Shown: piece by piece, positions 34,641 to 45,338 of the stretch
Position numbering within the stretch: the first letter of the stretch is position 1
Layout: every line of letters starts with the position of its first letter
NCBI GenBank assembly: GCA_002205965.3
Contig: NADL03000690.1
Coordinates: 62,001-126,000 of the forward strand
Direction: 5' to 3'
DNA: 64,000 nt
Source of the DNA: Kappaphycus alvarezii
Lineage: Eukaryota; Rhodophyta; Florideophyceae; Gigartinales; Solieriaceae
Position numbers and translations under genes: made by a program
The notes under the pieces: model-generated
The model's database searches: none
Told to the model about the DNA's origin: nothing
What the model saw: only the letters and a program-made list of their open reading frames with translations

Positions 34641-35500
34641 GTCGTTTTGTCCTATGTGTCAAGTCCTATGGCGCAACACTCAACGCGCCGCTCCCTTTTG
34701 GTCCCAGACCCTTCAAGCCTCCAAATTCCTTCTGCGGGCACTCCGTTTTGGGGTTTACGAGCGACCGGTGAAAACATCCCTTTCAGACACTCAATTCCGC
34801 CTCCCTCAAATCACTATCGATCCCTCCGATCGGTAATTCTTCGACGACGCAATCGAAGACGCTCTTCAACGCCGAAAGTACGAAGAAATCTCAGCGGCCG
34901 AAGCTCCCCGTCTGCACAAATATGGCTACCCGATCTCAAACGCATTCGTTGCATTTATCGGGGAAAAACAGCAGTTGATTGTAAACCTTTCCCGCCAATC
35001 TACGTTATTTTGAGACATGCCTGTCAAAATGGGAACCCGGGAAGGGTTCGCTCTGTATCTCAAGCGTTTGGACTATCTTTTCTCGTTCGATATCGCGAAG
35101 GGCTACCACCATTTTCGATTACATCCCGATATTCGCAACTGGCTTATTCTCAAGGTGGACAACCGATATTTCCGCTGTATCACCCTCCCTTATGGATGGA
35201 AGCTTTCGCCGGCCTATCTTGTCAAGCTAATGAGACCTTTCGTCCGCTTCGTCAGAAATCGCCTTCGTCTGCGTATGAACCCGTACATGGACGACTTTTT
35301 GGTCGCGGTCTACCGACGCTCTCGTCTTCACAAGGCTCGCGGCAAATCGACCGTCTTTTGAAGGCTTGCGGACTACAACTCAAGGAAAAGAAGGGAAAAT
35401 GGGCCGGAACGCAGTGTATCAAACATCTCGGTTTTACTATCGACACCACTCGTATGATGTTTGGAATAACCGCAAAGCGAATGGGAAAAACTCAAGGGCA
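34620..35500 (+). pseudogene. Reverse transcriptase of element B
   Basis: One frame carries FCPMCQ, then TIDPSDR and a TAA at 34834-34836, DDAIEDALQRRKYEE, AFVAFIGEKQQLIVNLSRQS, a TGA near 35011, the DIAKGYHHFRLHP block (first catalytic Asp, about 35090-35130), TLPYGWKLSPAYLVKL and YMDDFLV at about 35284-35304. It ends at a stop at 35361. The thumb (RLLKACGLQLKEKKGKW, FTIDTTRMMFGIT) continues in a neighbouring frame, the change equalling one missing base. Two in-frame stops and this shift make it inactive as sequenced. Confidence 0.8.
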
Positions 35501-35689
35501 TCTCGCAACAGTTGCTCCGCCAAGCAAGTCGGAACCGCCATCTGGTCGACGTCCAACTGTTACGCCACTTCGCTGGAGTGGCAATACCATGCTCCCTGGA
35601 CCTTGCCACTCGCACGGTTCCGCACCCTATCCATCTACGATTCGCTCAAGCTGAACACATCCAACTCAGGGAAACGGATGAAGCTGCTT

Positions 35690-36180
35690 CACTCAGCGAT
35701 TCGGGATCTCAGACACTGGCGCTATCAAGCTCACCGTCCGCCAGAGAGGCCCGTGTCGACCCCATTCCCTACGCTGGCGCTCCACTCGGACGCATCGACG
35801 ACCATCGGTCAAGGGGAACCTTGGGCTCCAATTTGCAACCGGGCACCCAAGGAACTTGGGAAGCTCGTGGCTTATGGGATCCTCTTCATCGCGTCATGCC
35901 AATAACATTCTTGGAGCTCCACGCCGTGACGGACAACATCCGGTCGTTCACAACATGCTCAGATCAGGGACTCACCTCAGAGTATGGGAGGACAACCAAG
36001 CAGTCGTGGCAATTCTCAACGCTATGAGAACCAAGTCCCGACCACTCATGCAAGAACTCCGCGTGTTACACCGCTTGTTCCAGAAGCTGGGAATCTCCAT
36101 AGAGGCACGTTACCTCCTGTCAGCAGTCAACCGATTCGCAGATCGGTGGTCACGACTACACACCCTCGACGACTGGAGGA
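35690..36180 (+). pseudogene. RNase H of element B
   Basis: LALHSDASTTIG near 35780-35815 carries the first catalytic Asp, ITFLELHAVTDNIRSF near 35901-35950 the Glu, EDNQAVVAILNAM near 35990-36030 the second Asp, and SAVNRFADRWSRLH near 36118-36160 the terminal block. The blocks lie in three frames. Order and motifs equal those of element A. Confidence 0.75.
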
Positions 36181-36689
36181 TCAATCAGGAGACACTCCAA
36201 CCGCTTCTAGAATCATACAGTCCGACTATCGACCGATTCGCCGACAGCAGCAACAAGGTCTGCGCCAAGTTCAACAGCGAATTGGCGTGTCCTGGCTCCC
36301 TGCGGATCAACGCGCTACAACGAGACTGGCGTTCAGAAGTCAATTTTTGGAACCCTCCTCTCAAGTTGATTCCACTCGTCGTGAACAAGATCTGCCACGA
36401 ACAGGCGAAATGAATGCTGGTCACGCCTTGCTGTACCGCTCAGCAATGGTACACGAAATTGCTCCGTTTGGCTCGTCCGCACGTTTTCGCCGCAGAAGAT
36501 CTTTACCTCCCGTCAATTTGGGCCCCGAAGATAATGCCTGCTCCTCCGTGAAAATTGGCAGTCTGGAAAATCTAGCAGAAGAAGCCCGGACTCTACCTCC
36601 AGCTGTCACGCTACAACAGTTGGTGCTTACAGTAGCCGGGGTTGGGGCGACTACTGGGGGTACTACGATCGGTCGTCTTATGCCAAGAG

Positions 36690-37609
36690 CGAGAGCACCG
36701 AACACGTGGAGATCAAATGAAATTTTGTGGAAGAAATGGCTTTTATTCTGCTCTCAAGATGGAATTGACCAGCTCTCTAGAAATGAATGCGCTGTCCTTC
36801 GGTATCTGGGTTGGCTCTTCGAGTAAAAGAAGATCAGTGCGGGCTCAGCACGTAACTATCTCTCTGCTTTCACTACGGCGCATACTCGTATTGGGCGGTC
36901 TCTGGCACTCACACCACTGATACAATTGGCTGTGGATGCCTTTCAACAAGGTGACAGAGACAGAAAGTTGCTCTCAGACCCACTTTCAGAGCGGCGCGCT
37001 CTGCCAAGCTCCGTTGCTTGTAGAATCTTCGCTCTCGCACTCGCCTCTCCGGACGCTGATCTAGAACTTCTACGTAACGCCTGTGCTGTACTCTTCAGCT
37101 ACATTTTCTTTGAATGTGGCGAAGCTGGGGTGTCTCTGTTGCTGACCAACATCACTGTCACTCCGGATTCAATCAACATCGCCATCACACTACGCAAGAA
37201 TCGTAACCGGGTTGCTCATACTCTCGCTTACCGCCGAAATCCTCGCTTCGATACTAGCATGATCGACCTGGTCTGTCTTTATGATACTCTACGCCGCTTC
37301 AACCGATCTGGGAGCAAATATTATTGGGCTTTACTTGGGACTCGTCTTTCTACTAGCGCAAGAACCATTACTATTCGGCTCCAGTTTTGTCTCGCTCGTG
37401 CTCAAGTTACACCTCCGCCTCAAGTCTTTTGGTCCTCACACTCGCTGCGCATGGGTGCTGCATCAGAATGTGCAGCGATTGGGGTTCAAGAATATCGTAT
37501 ATTAATATGGGGTGATTGTCCCGCTGGACGCACATTTCGCCAGTCCTATCTGGATGCTAGGGTGATGCAATGTGATGATTCGTTATTTTTCTTCGTTCAC
37601 TTGCTGTGA
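36690..37609 (+). pseudogene. Tyrosine recombinase of element B, Arg I replaced by Cys
   Basis: N-terminal SAM-like domain near 36700-36826 (TWRSNEILWKKWLLFC and NECAVLRYLGWLFE), a TAA, then a shifted continuation NYLSAFTTAHTRIG, and a catalytic frame open from 36926 to 37609 (227 aa). HSLRMGAASECAA near 37439-37475 gives the HxxR box, and FRQSYLDARV near 37540-37562 the nucleophile Tyr. Where Arg I is expected (FECGEAGVSLL, codon 37115-37117) the residue is Cys, TGT instead of CGT. Without it the enzyme should be inactive. The C-terminal end is complete. Confidence 0.8.
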
Positions 37610-37761
37610 CCTCACTCTCGTTATCACATACCTCTGGTATATTTTGTTTTCTCTATTGTTTTTATTCGGTGAAATGATTGGAAAATTGTGGATGAATATG
37701 ATACGGGGGGGCTTCGACGTAGCTGTGATCCACAACTGGAAGCAAGTCACGCTGTCACGTC

Positions 37762-37941
37762 TGCATCTCGGTTGCATTTGCGACTGCTAGGCTGCAAGAA
37801 ACTCGAGATAGTGCCACGTTGGCAGCTTACCGTTGCTCAAGGACTTGGCGTGCTATCAGAACCCGTCGAACAGGTCTATATAACCGATAACTTGGAAACC
37901 TTAGCCACAACTTCTGGTCCCCCAAGTCGTCGCTTGTTCTC
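37762..37941 (+). repeat. Direct terminal repeat, right copy (element B)
   Basis: Second copy of 33541-33719, with roughly fifteen to twenty differences by eye. The TATATAA box is kept. Confidence 0.85.
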
Positions 37942-39112
37942 CCGCCTCCCGCCCTCCATTCATCCTTCATGGCCCAATCACAAGCCGTCATTTGTTCTTG
38001 ACTTATGATAATTTCATGTTATGATTCTTTATTTATTATGGATATTTTTTTCAAGTCTCACGCAAACGCAGCAACAGGTGGAAGCATTTATTTGGTTCTG
38101 GTCAGAGGATCAATGCGCATATTGGTCACGGACGTATGACCGCGCTACTCTCCTCACAACTCTTGGGACGCAAACGCACCAAATCTAAAGAGTTTACCCA
38201 AGTTTACGCATAATGGAACGAATGGAACCGGACAAGGATTTCGGCGTCTGGGGAGACACGCCGATCAACTCATCCAATTCCACCATTCCATCACTCCCAT
38301 TCCATTATCCTCGGTCATGGCAACTCACCCGCCTTTTCGTTGGAACATCCTCTCCTCTTCGTGTCCCTCCCCAGTCCGGCAATTGCTGGCAGCGTACGTC
38401 CAGTCAAGACAAGTAAGGTTGGCACCAAACGGAAGCTTTCACACTACACCCCTTTGGGTACCATCCCCGGAAGAAGCGCCCCGCGCCCATAGCCGCTGTA
38501 CAGCAGCATCCGAAGATTCGAGTGTTCAAGCATTTTTAACTCTGCCATTACCAGTTCTGTCTCGAGCAAACGTCCGACACACAGGTTCAAATCAGTCCCA
38601 ACTACTGGAGCAAGGCAGCTGCATAAGTTATCCTTGATTGCTGTAATGCGTACTTGTTTAGCTACAGTATCCCTGTTGCTGTTAGCTATTCGCTTTGATA
38701 AAGTGTTTGTGTTTCTCTATTGTTTTAATTCTCAGGAACCCACTGTGGGCAGAGGCAATTTTTTCAAAATAGGTAAATTTTTAACCCACGTTTCCCAAAT
38801 CTTCAATAGGCGCTACGGAACTGCAATACCTGTTGAGCCCGAAAACTGATAGACCAATCATTGGTCCTCATTAGACATTTTGAAGACGAAGAAAATGCAT
38901 AAGCTCAACTACGAATAATTCTTACAGTATTAGTTGCCCTCACCGCAAATTGTAGTGAATGAACATTCGGAACAGGAGCTACCCAGATTTACCACCACGA
39001 CCTCACTCAGTTCGGTGCGGAACAGAGTGGACCGATGGACGAAAAAATGACGTTACTGAGGCGCTGGCATACGCTTGGACGAATCTCACCATTGTAGTGT
39101 GTTGCCAGAGAG
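37942..39112. other. Unassigned sequence after element B
   Basis: A plus-strand stretch near 38040-38215 is open (RKRSNRWKHLFGSGQRINAH and following), with further open pieces to 38637, but no family is recognised. It could be the distal part of element B (for example a split-repeat region of Ngaro type) or another relic. No repeat of these bases was found at the left end. Confidence 0.3.
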
Positions 39113-39373
39113 CTACACTCTAAGAGTCGAATGCGATAGGGCGGGAATCAAAGTCAGGGTCGCCGTCTGGGTAACCGGAGCGGGAATGCAGATAACGTGT
39201 GAGCTTATGTTCCAGGTCCCTGAGTTTATACCGGTGGACGAGATCGTCGGCGCCACCGGCAGTCTGGGGTTTTTCGTGGTGGCGGTGGTCCACAATGGCG
39301 AGGCCACCGTGATGTCGAAGGTGATAGGGCGGAGCGGGTCAGCGGTGGGAAGGCTGGGAGGGTAAAACCTCAA
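39113..39373 (-). pseudogene. Retroelement C-terminal endonuclease-like relic, copy 2
   Basis: Minus-strand fragment with PLRPITFDITVASPLW, matching RPIAYDITVVSPF at 45.7 kb, FDVVITSPF at 21.8 kb and CDVVITSPLTP at 58.3 kb. Only the central strand block survives; the upstream Cys/His cluster and downstream tail are lost. Assigned by similarity to the other three copies in this window. Confidence 0.5.
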
Positions 39374-39450
39374 AGCTCGCGGATATTCTGATCCGGTACC
39401 GGTGGATCAGTACGGTGGATCAGTACGTTATATCCGCAAGCCTTGAGGTT
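39366..39450. repeat. Imperfect inverted repeat with internal duplication
   Basis: Two 21-nt arms (39366-39386 and 39430-39450) match at 19 of 21 positions when one is reverse-complemented. The 43-bp spacer contains GGTGGATCAGTAC twice in tandem. It directly abuts the end of relic copy 2. Confidence 0.75.
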
Positions 39451-41185
39451 ATGTCCTTTGGTGGTTTGTCGCCAATGTCAGATCCAGCGGGATATGAGAT
39501 GTGAGTCGTTAATCGCAGTTACGAATCTGGCGGCGGCAGTGTGGTCACTTGGAGGCCCATAAACTGGGCTGTAATTTCTCCCTTCTCTGTGCCCATAATA
39601 AGCAGGCATTTTAGTACAGCACAGTATGTACCCAGAGGAAGGCAGTGAGGATTTATTCGTACTCTATTCACTTAGTCTTGGCTAGTGTTCGTCGGTTGCG
39701 ACGGCGAAACGTTTATTTGAAACTGGTGCTTGTCTTGCTTACAATCCTCCTTTAGTTAACGAAAACGAGTGTGCTTGCGGTACTTCACACATGACCAGTT
39801 AGCGCAAACGAGTTTCGTTTACTGCTCAACTTTTTCATGAAAACACTCGGTTCTCCGTTTCAGCGTCATTCCTACGCGTGCCATCTTGGGCTTCCAATTC
39901 CTTCTCTATTCCGGAGGGTGACTTCAATATTAAGTCTACACGCGTAGAATCCTCACCTGTCTCTGCCCATATGGCGTGTAGCAGTCGTGCCTTTACTTCT
40001 GGAGAACGAAACGACGCTTGTGATTCGGGCCTTCAGAAGTTGAGCTCCTATTTGCTTTGCTAATGACTTAATCATATTCACTCCTCCCTGGATCCCCCAG
40101 TCAAGCCCTAACCTTGCCACGCTCATTTTCCTTGCGTTTCTAACCATGGCGTCACTTTCTCCGTTCCTAATGTTGAGAGCACAGCGCTCTTTGTTTTTGG
40201 TATTTGCATTTCACACCAATCATGATCTATGAGCGACACGGAGCTTGTCCTTTTTGGCCATTTTTTGCACATGACTCTGCCCACTACTCTGCCCTTCTTG
40301 CCCACATTACCTCCTGCTATCCTAATGCTAGACGGGTGTCTCCATCCTCATAGTCTCGTTCTCCACCGCTTTATACTTGAGCATTCACGGGCCTCCCCTA
40401 GCATTAGCATTAAAGCCATCCACCTCCTCATCTCTCATTACAACCGTCGTGAATAAGTTCTCCCTTTTAAGATGGCTGAATACGGGATGCTCCATATTCA
40501 ATCGCTCGGCCTTTACCAGCGTAGAAGGAAGATTACTCCGCATCCTGTATTCCTCACCCGCCAACATGGAGGCGATTCGGTGGCGTCGAAACTTAAATCG
40601 CGATTGCGTCTCCATTGGTATCCCGTTTTCATTTTCACTTAACGCGTAATGACCACTCCATAATCCTTTGAATGTGTAAACTCACTAGTCTGAGCATGTA
40701 GTTGAAAATCAATACGGTGATCCCGGAAGTCGTGGCCCCCTCAGTTGAGAACATGTTGAGGAACGTTGTGCTCGGTCTCGTCAGGCCAGACATGCAGATC
40801 GAGCGAAGTGTGGCTGATGGTAAGCAATACGCTGGCGAAGGTAGGAAGTTCAAGATCGTGCTGCAAATGGCGTATATCTATAGCGATAGAAGGGTACGGG
40901 TTACTGGAAGGTGAGCTAATACAGAAAATTCCAGCAACATGAGACTCTAGCGCTTGCTACAAACAATGTGACAGTACACATTTACTACAGACACTGATAG
41001 TGGAACCGGTACCGAACTCTTCGCCGCAAATCCACCAACATGAATCCCAGGTCCGTACCAGGGACTTCATCGTATTTACAATGCTCTCCTACAGTATAAC
41101 AATGGAGTATACCTAAGGTCGATGAGTTCTTGCCAACAGAGGGTTAGATTGAAATGTTTCGAAACTTACTGACTGCAGGAGGGTT
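39451..41185. other. Unassigned sequence
   Basis: Several minus-strand open stretches (39953-40147, 40123-40305, 40385-40615, 40635-40853) might be remains of one gene or retroelement, but no motif is recognised. No RNA gene or repeat is visible. Confidence 0.3.
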
Positions 41186-42700
41186 CTATCTCAATCCGAA
41201 GCCTTTTGAATTTCGGATTGCAGTGCAAAGCCGATCCCGGAGTTTTGCACGTGTAGCGTACTCCGGCAATAGGAGGACGTTGAAACATGTGTGGCTTGTT
41301 GGAAGACGATTGCTGTCACCTTCAGCCCTTTGAATTAGTAAAACAAGTCTGCGCAGCCCGCCTATTGGAGCCCTATCTGTTCCTGTCACAAAAGACAGAA
41401 AGAGTCGTTTCAACTCAGCGTCAAACTCGGACAGAACTTGCCACAGGTGCCGCACTACGGGACTGTTTGGCGTGTAACCCTCATATTTGGCAACATGACG
41501 CAGTGCCTCAAAGTCAAGTTCCTTCTCTCCTACTAGCAATGTCTCGAGCTCCTCAGCATTGAAACGATGGACGAATGGTCCATTCAACATTAGAGAAAAC
41601 CCTAGTGCGAAGTGATTAAAGGGCTTTTCGATGGACTTATTGATCATATATTCAACATAAAGGTCCTTAAACTCTTCACGGTTTCTGTTCGTGACCGGCG
41701 TTTTCGAACCGTTTGGTATTAGTTCCTCTGTTTGTGCCTTGCCGAATAAGCCTGTGTATGAAACTTCAAAGGATAAGGAAAAGATTTCCTCGATATCGTC
41801 ATCCTCGTATGCCATTAGGTGTGCCAGACTATTGCCATGCTGTGGGAATGTTTCAGTGACATCATCCAAATCGGCCTCGTACCTCTCGACACTTGGGACC
41901 ACACCCTCCGGTGCGTGTGTCTTCTTTAGGTTGTTTCGTAAAGCCACGAGCAGCTTCCTATAGAATACTGATGGAAATTGAACATCGAGAAGAATGGAAT
42001 TGAAGGCAGCTAGCCCAAACATTATGCCCACAAGGACCCACGAGTGCTCTGTCTCTAACGAATCTCGACGGAACCAGTGATACCTCGTTTCCTCATCATA
42101 CTCAAACATACCGTAATCTGGAGACAAAATTTGCTCCATCAAAACTTGGTAAAATTCCTTGCGTACTCCTCCCTCATCTACACCATCTTCTCCGTCGAAT
42201 ATAACCTTCAGAGGCTTGTGAAGTTCGCGCGGGTGGTTTTGAGCCAGTTCCGCAATATGTAGGAATGCATCCGACACAATATTGTCCCTCCGAACATTTA
42301 AAACAAGATATTGTAAGGTCGCCAATTGTTCTGGTGGCACTCGCAATTGCGGTAGACGTCCCAGTGGACCGAAGCTTAGAGAAAGAGAGCCAAATGATAG
42401 CACCGATCGCATGCTCTCCTCATTCATTGTTAGGGTAGACTCAACCTCCAATATTTGGAATTTCGCAGCTTCCGTCAAAAGAAAGCTGTACGTGCAAAAG
42501 GAAAAGAGCTCTTCATCTTGGTCTGCAGAGGGTAGCGGCGGTAGGGCTGAGAGTACGGTTGATAGTCCACCTCCCGTCGATGTTGACCACCGCTTATAGT
42601 CTTGTCCCAGATCCATACGCTCGCTAACAGTCTCATTGTAAAACTCGGTGTGTGGAATAATAAGTCCCTTGACTTTTTCGCGTCGGGATGCTCGATACAC
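41186..42700 (-). CDS. HECT catalytic domain part of the HERC-like gene
   Basis: 504 codons of uninterrupted frame. The N-lobe starts near residue 135 (LNVRRDNIVSDAFLHIAEL) with FDGEDGVDEGGVRKEFYQVL, the usual E2-side signature. The C-lobe has catalytic Cys472 in SHTCFN and ends 32 residues later, the normal distance. The first ATG-like codon of this frame is internal; the protein continues from the upstream segment at 42718-43044. Confidence 0.9.
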   Translation of the reverse strand: MYRASRREKVKGLIIPHTEFYNETVSERMDLGQDYKRWSTSTGGGLSTVLSALPPLPSADQDEELFSFCTYSFLLTEAAKFQILEVESTLTMNEESMRSVLSFGSLSLSFGPLGRLPQLRVPPEQLATLQYLVLNVRRDNIVSDAFLHIAELAQNHPRELHKPLKVIFDGEDGVDEGGVRKEFYQVLMEQILSPDYGMFEYDEETRYHWFRRDSLETEHSWVLVGIMFGLAAFNSILLDVQFPSVFYRKLLVALRNNLKKTHAPEGVVPSVERYEADLDDVTETFPQHGNSLAHLMAYEDDDIEEIFSLSFEVSYTGLFGKAQTEELIPNGSKTPVTNRNREEFKDLYVEYMINKSIEKPFNHFALGFSLMLNGPFVHRFNAEELETLLVGEKELDFEALRHVAKYEGYTPNSPVVRHLWQVLSEFDAELKRLFLSFVTGTDRAPIGGLRRLVLLIQRAEGDSNRLPTSHTCFNVLLLPEYATRAKLRDRLCTAIRNSKGFGLR

Positions 42701-44652
42701 GCCATGGTAACATAACGCTAATGCCTCGTTGCATTTTTTGCATTCTTTCTTACCCGTTGGTATCCCCTCAGCTCCTCTGCTAAGACAACTTGGAGCGGTC
42801 GGATAAGCCGCTCAGTCAGCAAATCTGCCGGGCAGTGAGAAACCGAATCGATAAACGCTTCTCTGCCTTGCTCTTCGCAGCGGAGCAAGACATTAGCCAG
42901 CTCTGCAAGCTGTGGTGCCCGCTCTTTCTCAGTATACACTGGGTTTAGAATTGACAAGAAAAAAAGGTATCCGCATTCGGAAAAGTTTGCAACTGAGGAA
43001 CGGAAGAAATTTTCATCGTTGACAAAATCTGTTCTCGGTGTCACAAGCCGCTGCTGGTCATCTGCGGTAAAATCTGTCTTGAATGGAAACGGACCATCTC
43101 GAGAGACAACTAAACCAAAAGCAACTTGGCTTCGTGTCTTATACGCGCTGCAGCTAACCCCAGGACTCGTTTCCCTTCATCTCCAAAAAGTCGCACAAAT
43201 GCATCGTAGGCTTTCTCTGCCTCTCGGTAGTCGACTTTCCCATTTCTTCGCAAAGGTAAATGCGGTCTGATAAATGTTCTCAACATTACCTGCGCAGACC
43301 CGAACCGCGAGAGGCCTGACTTTGCTTGCAGCATTTCATCTACAAGACATTTGGGAATACGATTGCTGTAAACATCCCTTGCTCGATATACGTGGTCGTG
43401 GGGATCGTCACTCACAAGGGCTAAGTTGTGGTATCCACCGCAAGCCACTTTGAGGACCCGGAATTCCCTTGCAGCGTTCCCGTCTGTCCCTGTACCGGCT
43501 TGCCCCTGGCTTGCAAAGTAGCGAGAATTAATTCTTATAGCAGGGACTGCCACTGGCAAGAACTTGTCTGAGACATCTCCGTCCCCAATTTGTCCCTGAC
43601 TGCCATCGCCCAAAGATATACGACTCCTTGCTCAGTCAAAGCCGCAGAATGCTGCTCGCCGGCGTCCACACAAACAAACCGCTCCGTGTAACAGCAATTG
43701 TGGGCGTGTACAAAGTCTGAGTGGCCCTGGTCCCCAGCTGACCGTTTTCTCCCTTTCCCCAACACACTAGGGCGCCGTCACTCCGTAGGGCAACGGTATG
43801 TGCCGAGCCACACGCCACATCATGATAACCCCAGGGCCCAGGCTCTTCACGTGAAGAGCCCGTTTCATCCATATGCACATCACCGTCAGGATCCCTGGCC
43901 ATTGACGGCATTGGTACAATGACTGGTGTCATGGAACGCACTTGTACGCGGTAATCAGAGTTACCAAGTTGGCCGCTCTTGTTGCTGCCAAATGCCAAAA
44001 GCTCACCACCAGCGGTGAGTACAACAGAATGCATGTCACCTGTAGAGATGGCGACCACAGCATGTGGCCAAAGGGTGGTGATACAGGTAGGAACATTCAC
44101 GGACTTGACATTAGCCAAACCAAGCTGGCCAGCACCGTTTTTTCCACAAGCAAAGACACGACCTAAAGAATCCAAGGCAAGCCAATGAAATTCTGCTGCG
44201 ACAATTTGGACGATGCGAAAGCTGTTCAAGGCATGAACTCGCTCCGGAAATGTAAGGTTCTTGACTCCTTTACCGAGGCCAAGCTGGCCAAAGCTGCCGC
44301 CACCGATAGAATAGATGGTGCCATGAACGGTAAGAAGCAGTGCAAAGTCTCGACCAACAGCGACGGAAGTGATAGCAGGGAGGGAGGAGGGATCCGGCGG
44401 GGGGCCTGTACCAGGGATGAGAGCAAGTGCTTGGGCGGGAGTGGAGATATGGTTTGAGAAGGAGGCGGTAGAATGTACGGCAGCACCGTTATGAGTTACG
44501 ATAAGAGATGTCCAGAGGCCAGCACAAAATGTCACGGAGTTTGACGAAGGAAGTCCTGGAAATGGACGTGGGGTTGGGATGAGGTCTGTGTCCGTAGGAC
44601 CGAGTTGGCCATCGGTGGCGCTACCCCAGCCGACGAGAAGGCGGGTAGGCAT
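41186..44652 (-). CDS. HERC-like E3 ubiquitin ligase (RCC1 repeats plus HECT domain), apparent frame breaks
   Basis: A HECT E3 accepts ubiquitin from an E2 on a Cys and passes it to substrates; RCC1 repeats form a beta-propeller for partner binding. From the start at 44652 the N-terminus carries RCC1 blocks of about 50 residues with GQLG marks (TDGQLG, FGQLGLGKG, AGQLGLANV, SGQLGNSDY, NGQLGTRAT, QGQIGDGD), down to about 43500. A linker follows, then the HECT domain in the open frame 41186-42700 (504 codons), ending LPTSHTCFNVLLLPEY with the catalytic Cys at codon 41285-41287 and a normal C-terminal tail NSKGFGLR. Four frame changes (near 43670, 43608, 43127 and 42754) each equal one missing base. 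Apart from these there are no internal stops, so the gene is probably intact in the organism. Total about 1,150 residues. No introns are needed. Confidence 0.9.
43636..44652 (-). CDS. RCC1-repeat propeller part of the HERC-like gene
   Basis: First 338 codons. The first repeat starts right after the initiator (MPTRLLVGWGSATDGQLG), which supports this start. Successive blades share the pattern VACGxxHTVAL...VxxWGxxxxGQLG; the best blade is DVACGSAHTVALRSDGALVC then WGKGENGQLG. The last part, after GLFV, passes to the next frame (CVDAGEQHSAALTEQGVVYLW) and then to 43110-43613 with DGSQGQIGDGD. Confidence 0.85.
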   Translation of the reverse strand: MPTRLLVGWGSATDGQLGPTDTDLIPTPRPFPGLPSSNSVTFCAGLWTSLIVTHNGAAVHSTASFSNHISTPAQALALIPGTGPPPDPSSLPAITSVAVGRDFALLLTVHGTIYSIGGGSFGQLGLGKGVKNLTFPERVHALNSFRIVQIVAAEFHWLALDSLGRVFACGKNGAGQLGLANVKSVNVPTCITTLWPHAVVAISTGDMHSVVLTAGGELLAFGSNKSGQLGNSDYRVQVRSMTPVIVPMPSMARDPDGDVHMDETGSSREEPGPWGYHDVACGSAHTVALRSDGALVCWGKGENGQLGTRATQTLYTPTIAVTRSGLFVWTPASSILRL

Positions 44653-45338
44653 ATGGATCGTGGAGGGGAAGGAATAGTTAGCGATGAGGTGTATTGATGG
44701 AATGCAGAGTGATCACAGACGGAAGGATTACGGATATGTAGACGTCGATGCAGGCGTCTGGGACTAGCGACGAGTGGGTCAGAGGACGGACGAAATCGTG
44801 GCTAAATCATCTATGTGGAACGATCAATTTGTTCAAGCATGTTGGAGGGTTTTCGCAGGATTTCTCGAATGGCAACTTTTTCTGAGATATGAAAAGTTAC
44901 ACTGGTGCATGTATTGCACTGTACAGTGCTGCAAATACTGTCCAATACTACTCTTGAACGGTTCTGTACCTACAGAACAGTACAGCACTGCAAAATGAAA
45001 CATTGCATTCTTATGTTTTAAAAATAAATTTGGCCACACTTTTCTCCTAATGCCACGAGGAGACACAGTACTGTACTGTAGGACACTGTACTGTACAGTA
45101 CAGTACAGTGTCCTGCATACCGCAACAAAGTACGGCATTGTGTTGTGCCGTTGCACTCTACTGTACAGTACTGTACAGTAGTATTGGGACTAGTGCCTCA
45201 CGGACAACCAAGACAGACTGTCCCAGAAAAAAAGCCATTTGTACAATATACACCCTCCGTGAGGGATAATCTTTTAGAAAGAAAAAAGTTTAATGCGTGC
45301 AGTATCTACTGGGGACTGCGCACGTCCTAACTATACGG
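44653..45338. other. Intergenic sequence with palindrome cluster
   Basis: Upstream of the HERC-like gene. 44916-45181 is filled with ACTGTACAGT-type palindromes (separate entry). No gene or clear core promoter was recognised. Confidence 0.4.
44916..45181. repeat. Cluster of ACTGTACAGT palindromes
   Basis: Four hairpin-forming sites: GCACTGTACAGTGC (44916-44929, perfect), GTTCTGTA/TACAGAAC (44961-44978, 2-bp spacer), AGGACACTGTACTGT with its complement (45080-45114, 15-bp arms, 5-bp spacer), and a perfect 24-bp palindrome of CTACTGTACAGT plus its complement (45158-45181). Confidence 0.8.

Larger units (their letters stand above)
33541..37941 (+). mobile_element. Tyrosine-recombinase (DIRS/Ngaro-like) retroelement B
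   Basis: About 4.4 kb bounded by direct repeats of about 180 bp (33541-33719 and 37762-37941). Plus-strand order: Gag-like ORF1, reverse transcriptase (YMDD), RNase H, tyrosine recombinase. No DDE integrase. Better preserved than element A at 15.5-19.75 kb and clearly a different subfamily. Frame breaks occur in ORF1, RT, RNase H and just before the recombinase frame, but long segments remain open. The two terminal repeats differ at many positions, so the insertion is not recent. Confidence 0.85.

Noticed and set aside
33541-37941. LTR retrotransposon with DDE integrase
   Set aside because: The direct repeats look like LTRs, but the integrating enzyme is a tyrosine recombinase and there is no aspartic protease or DDE core.
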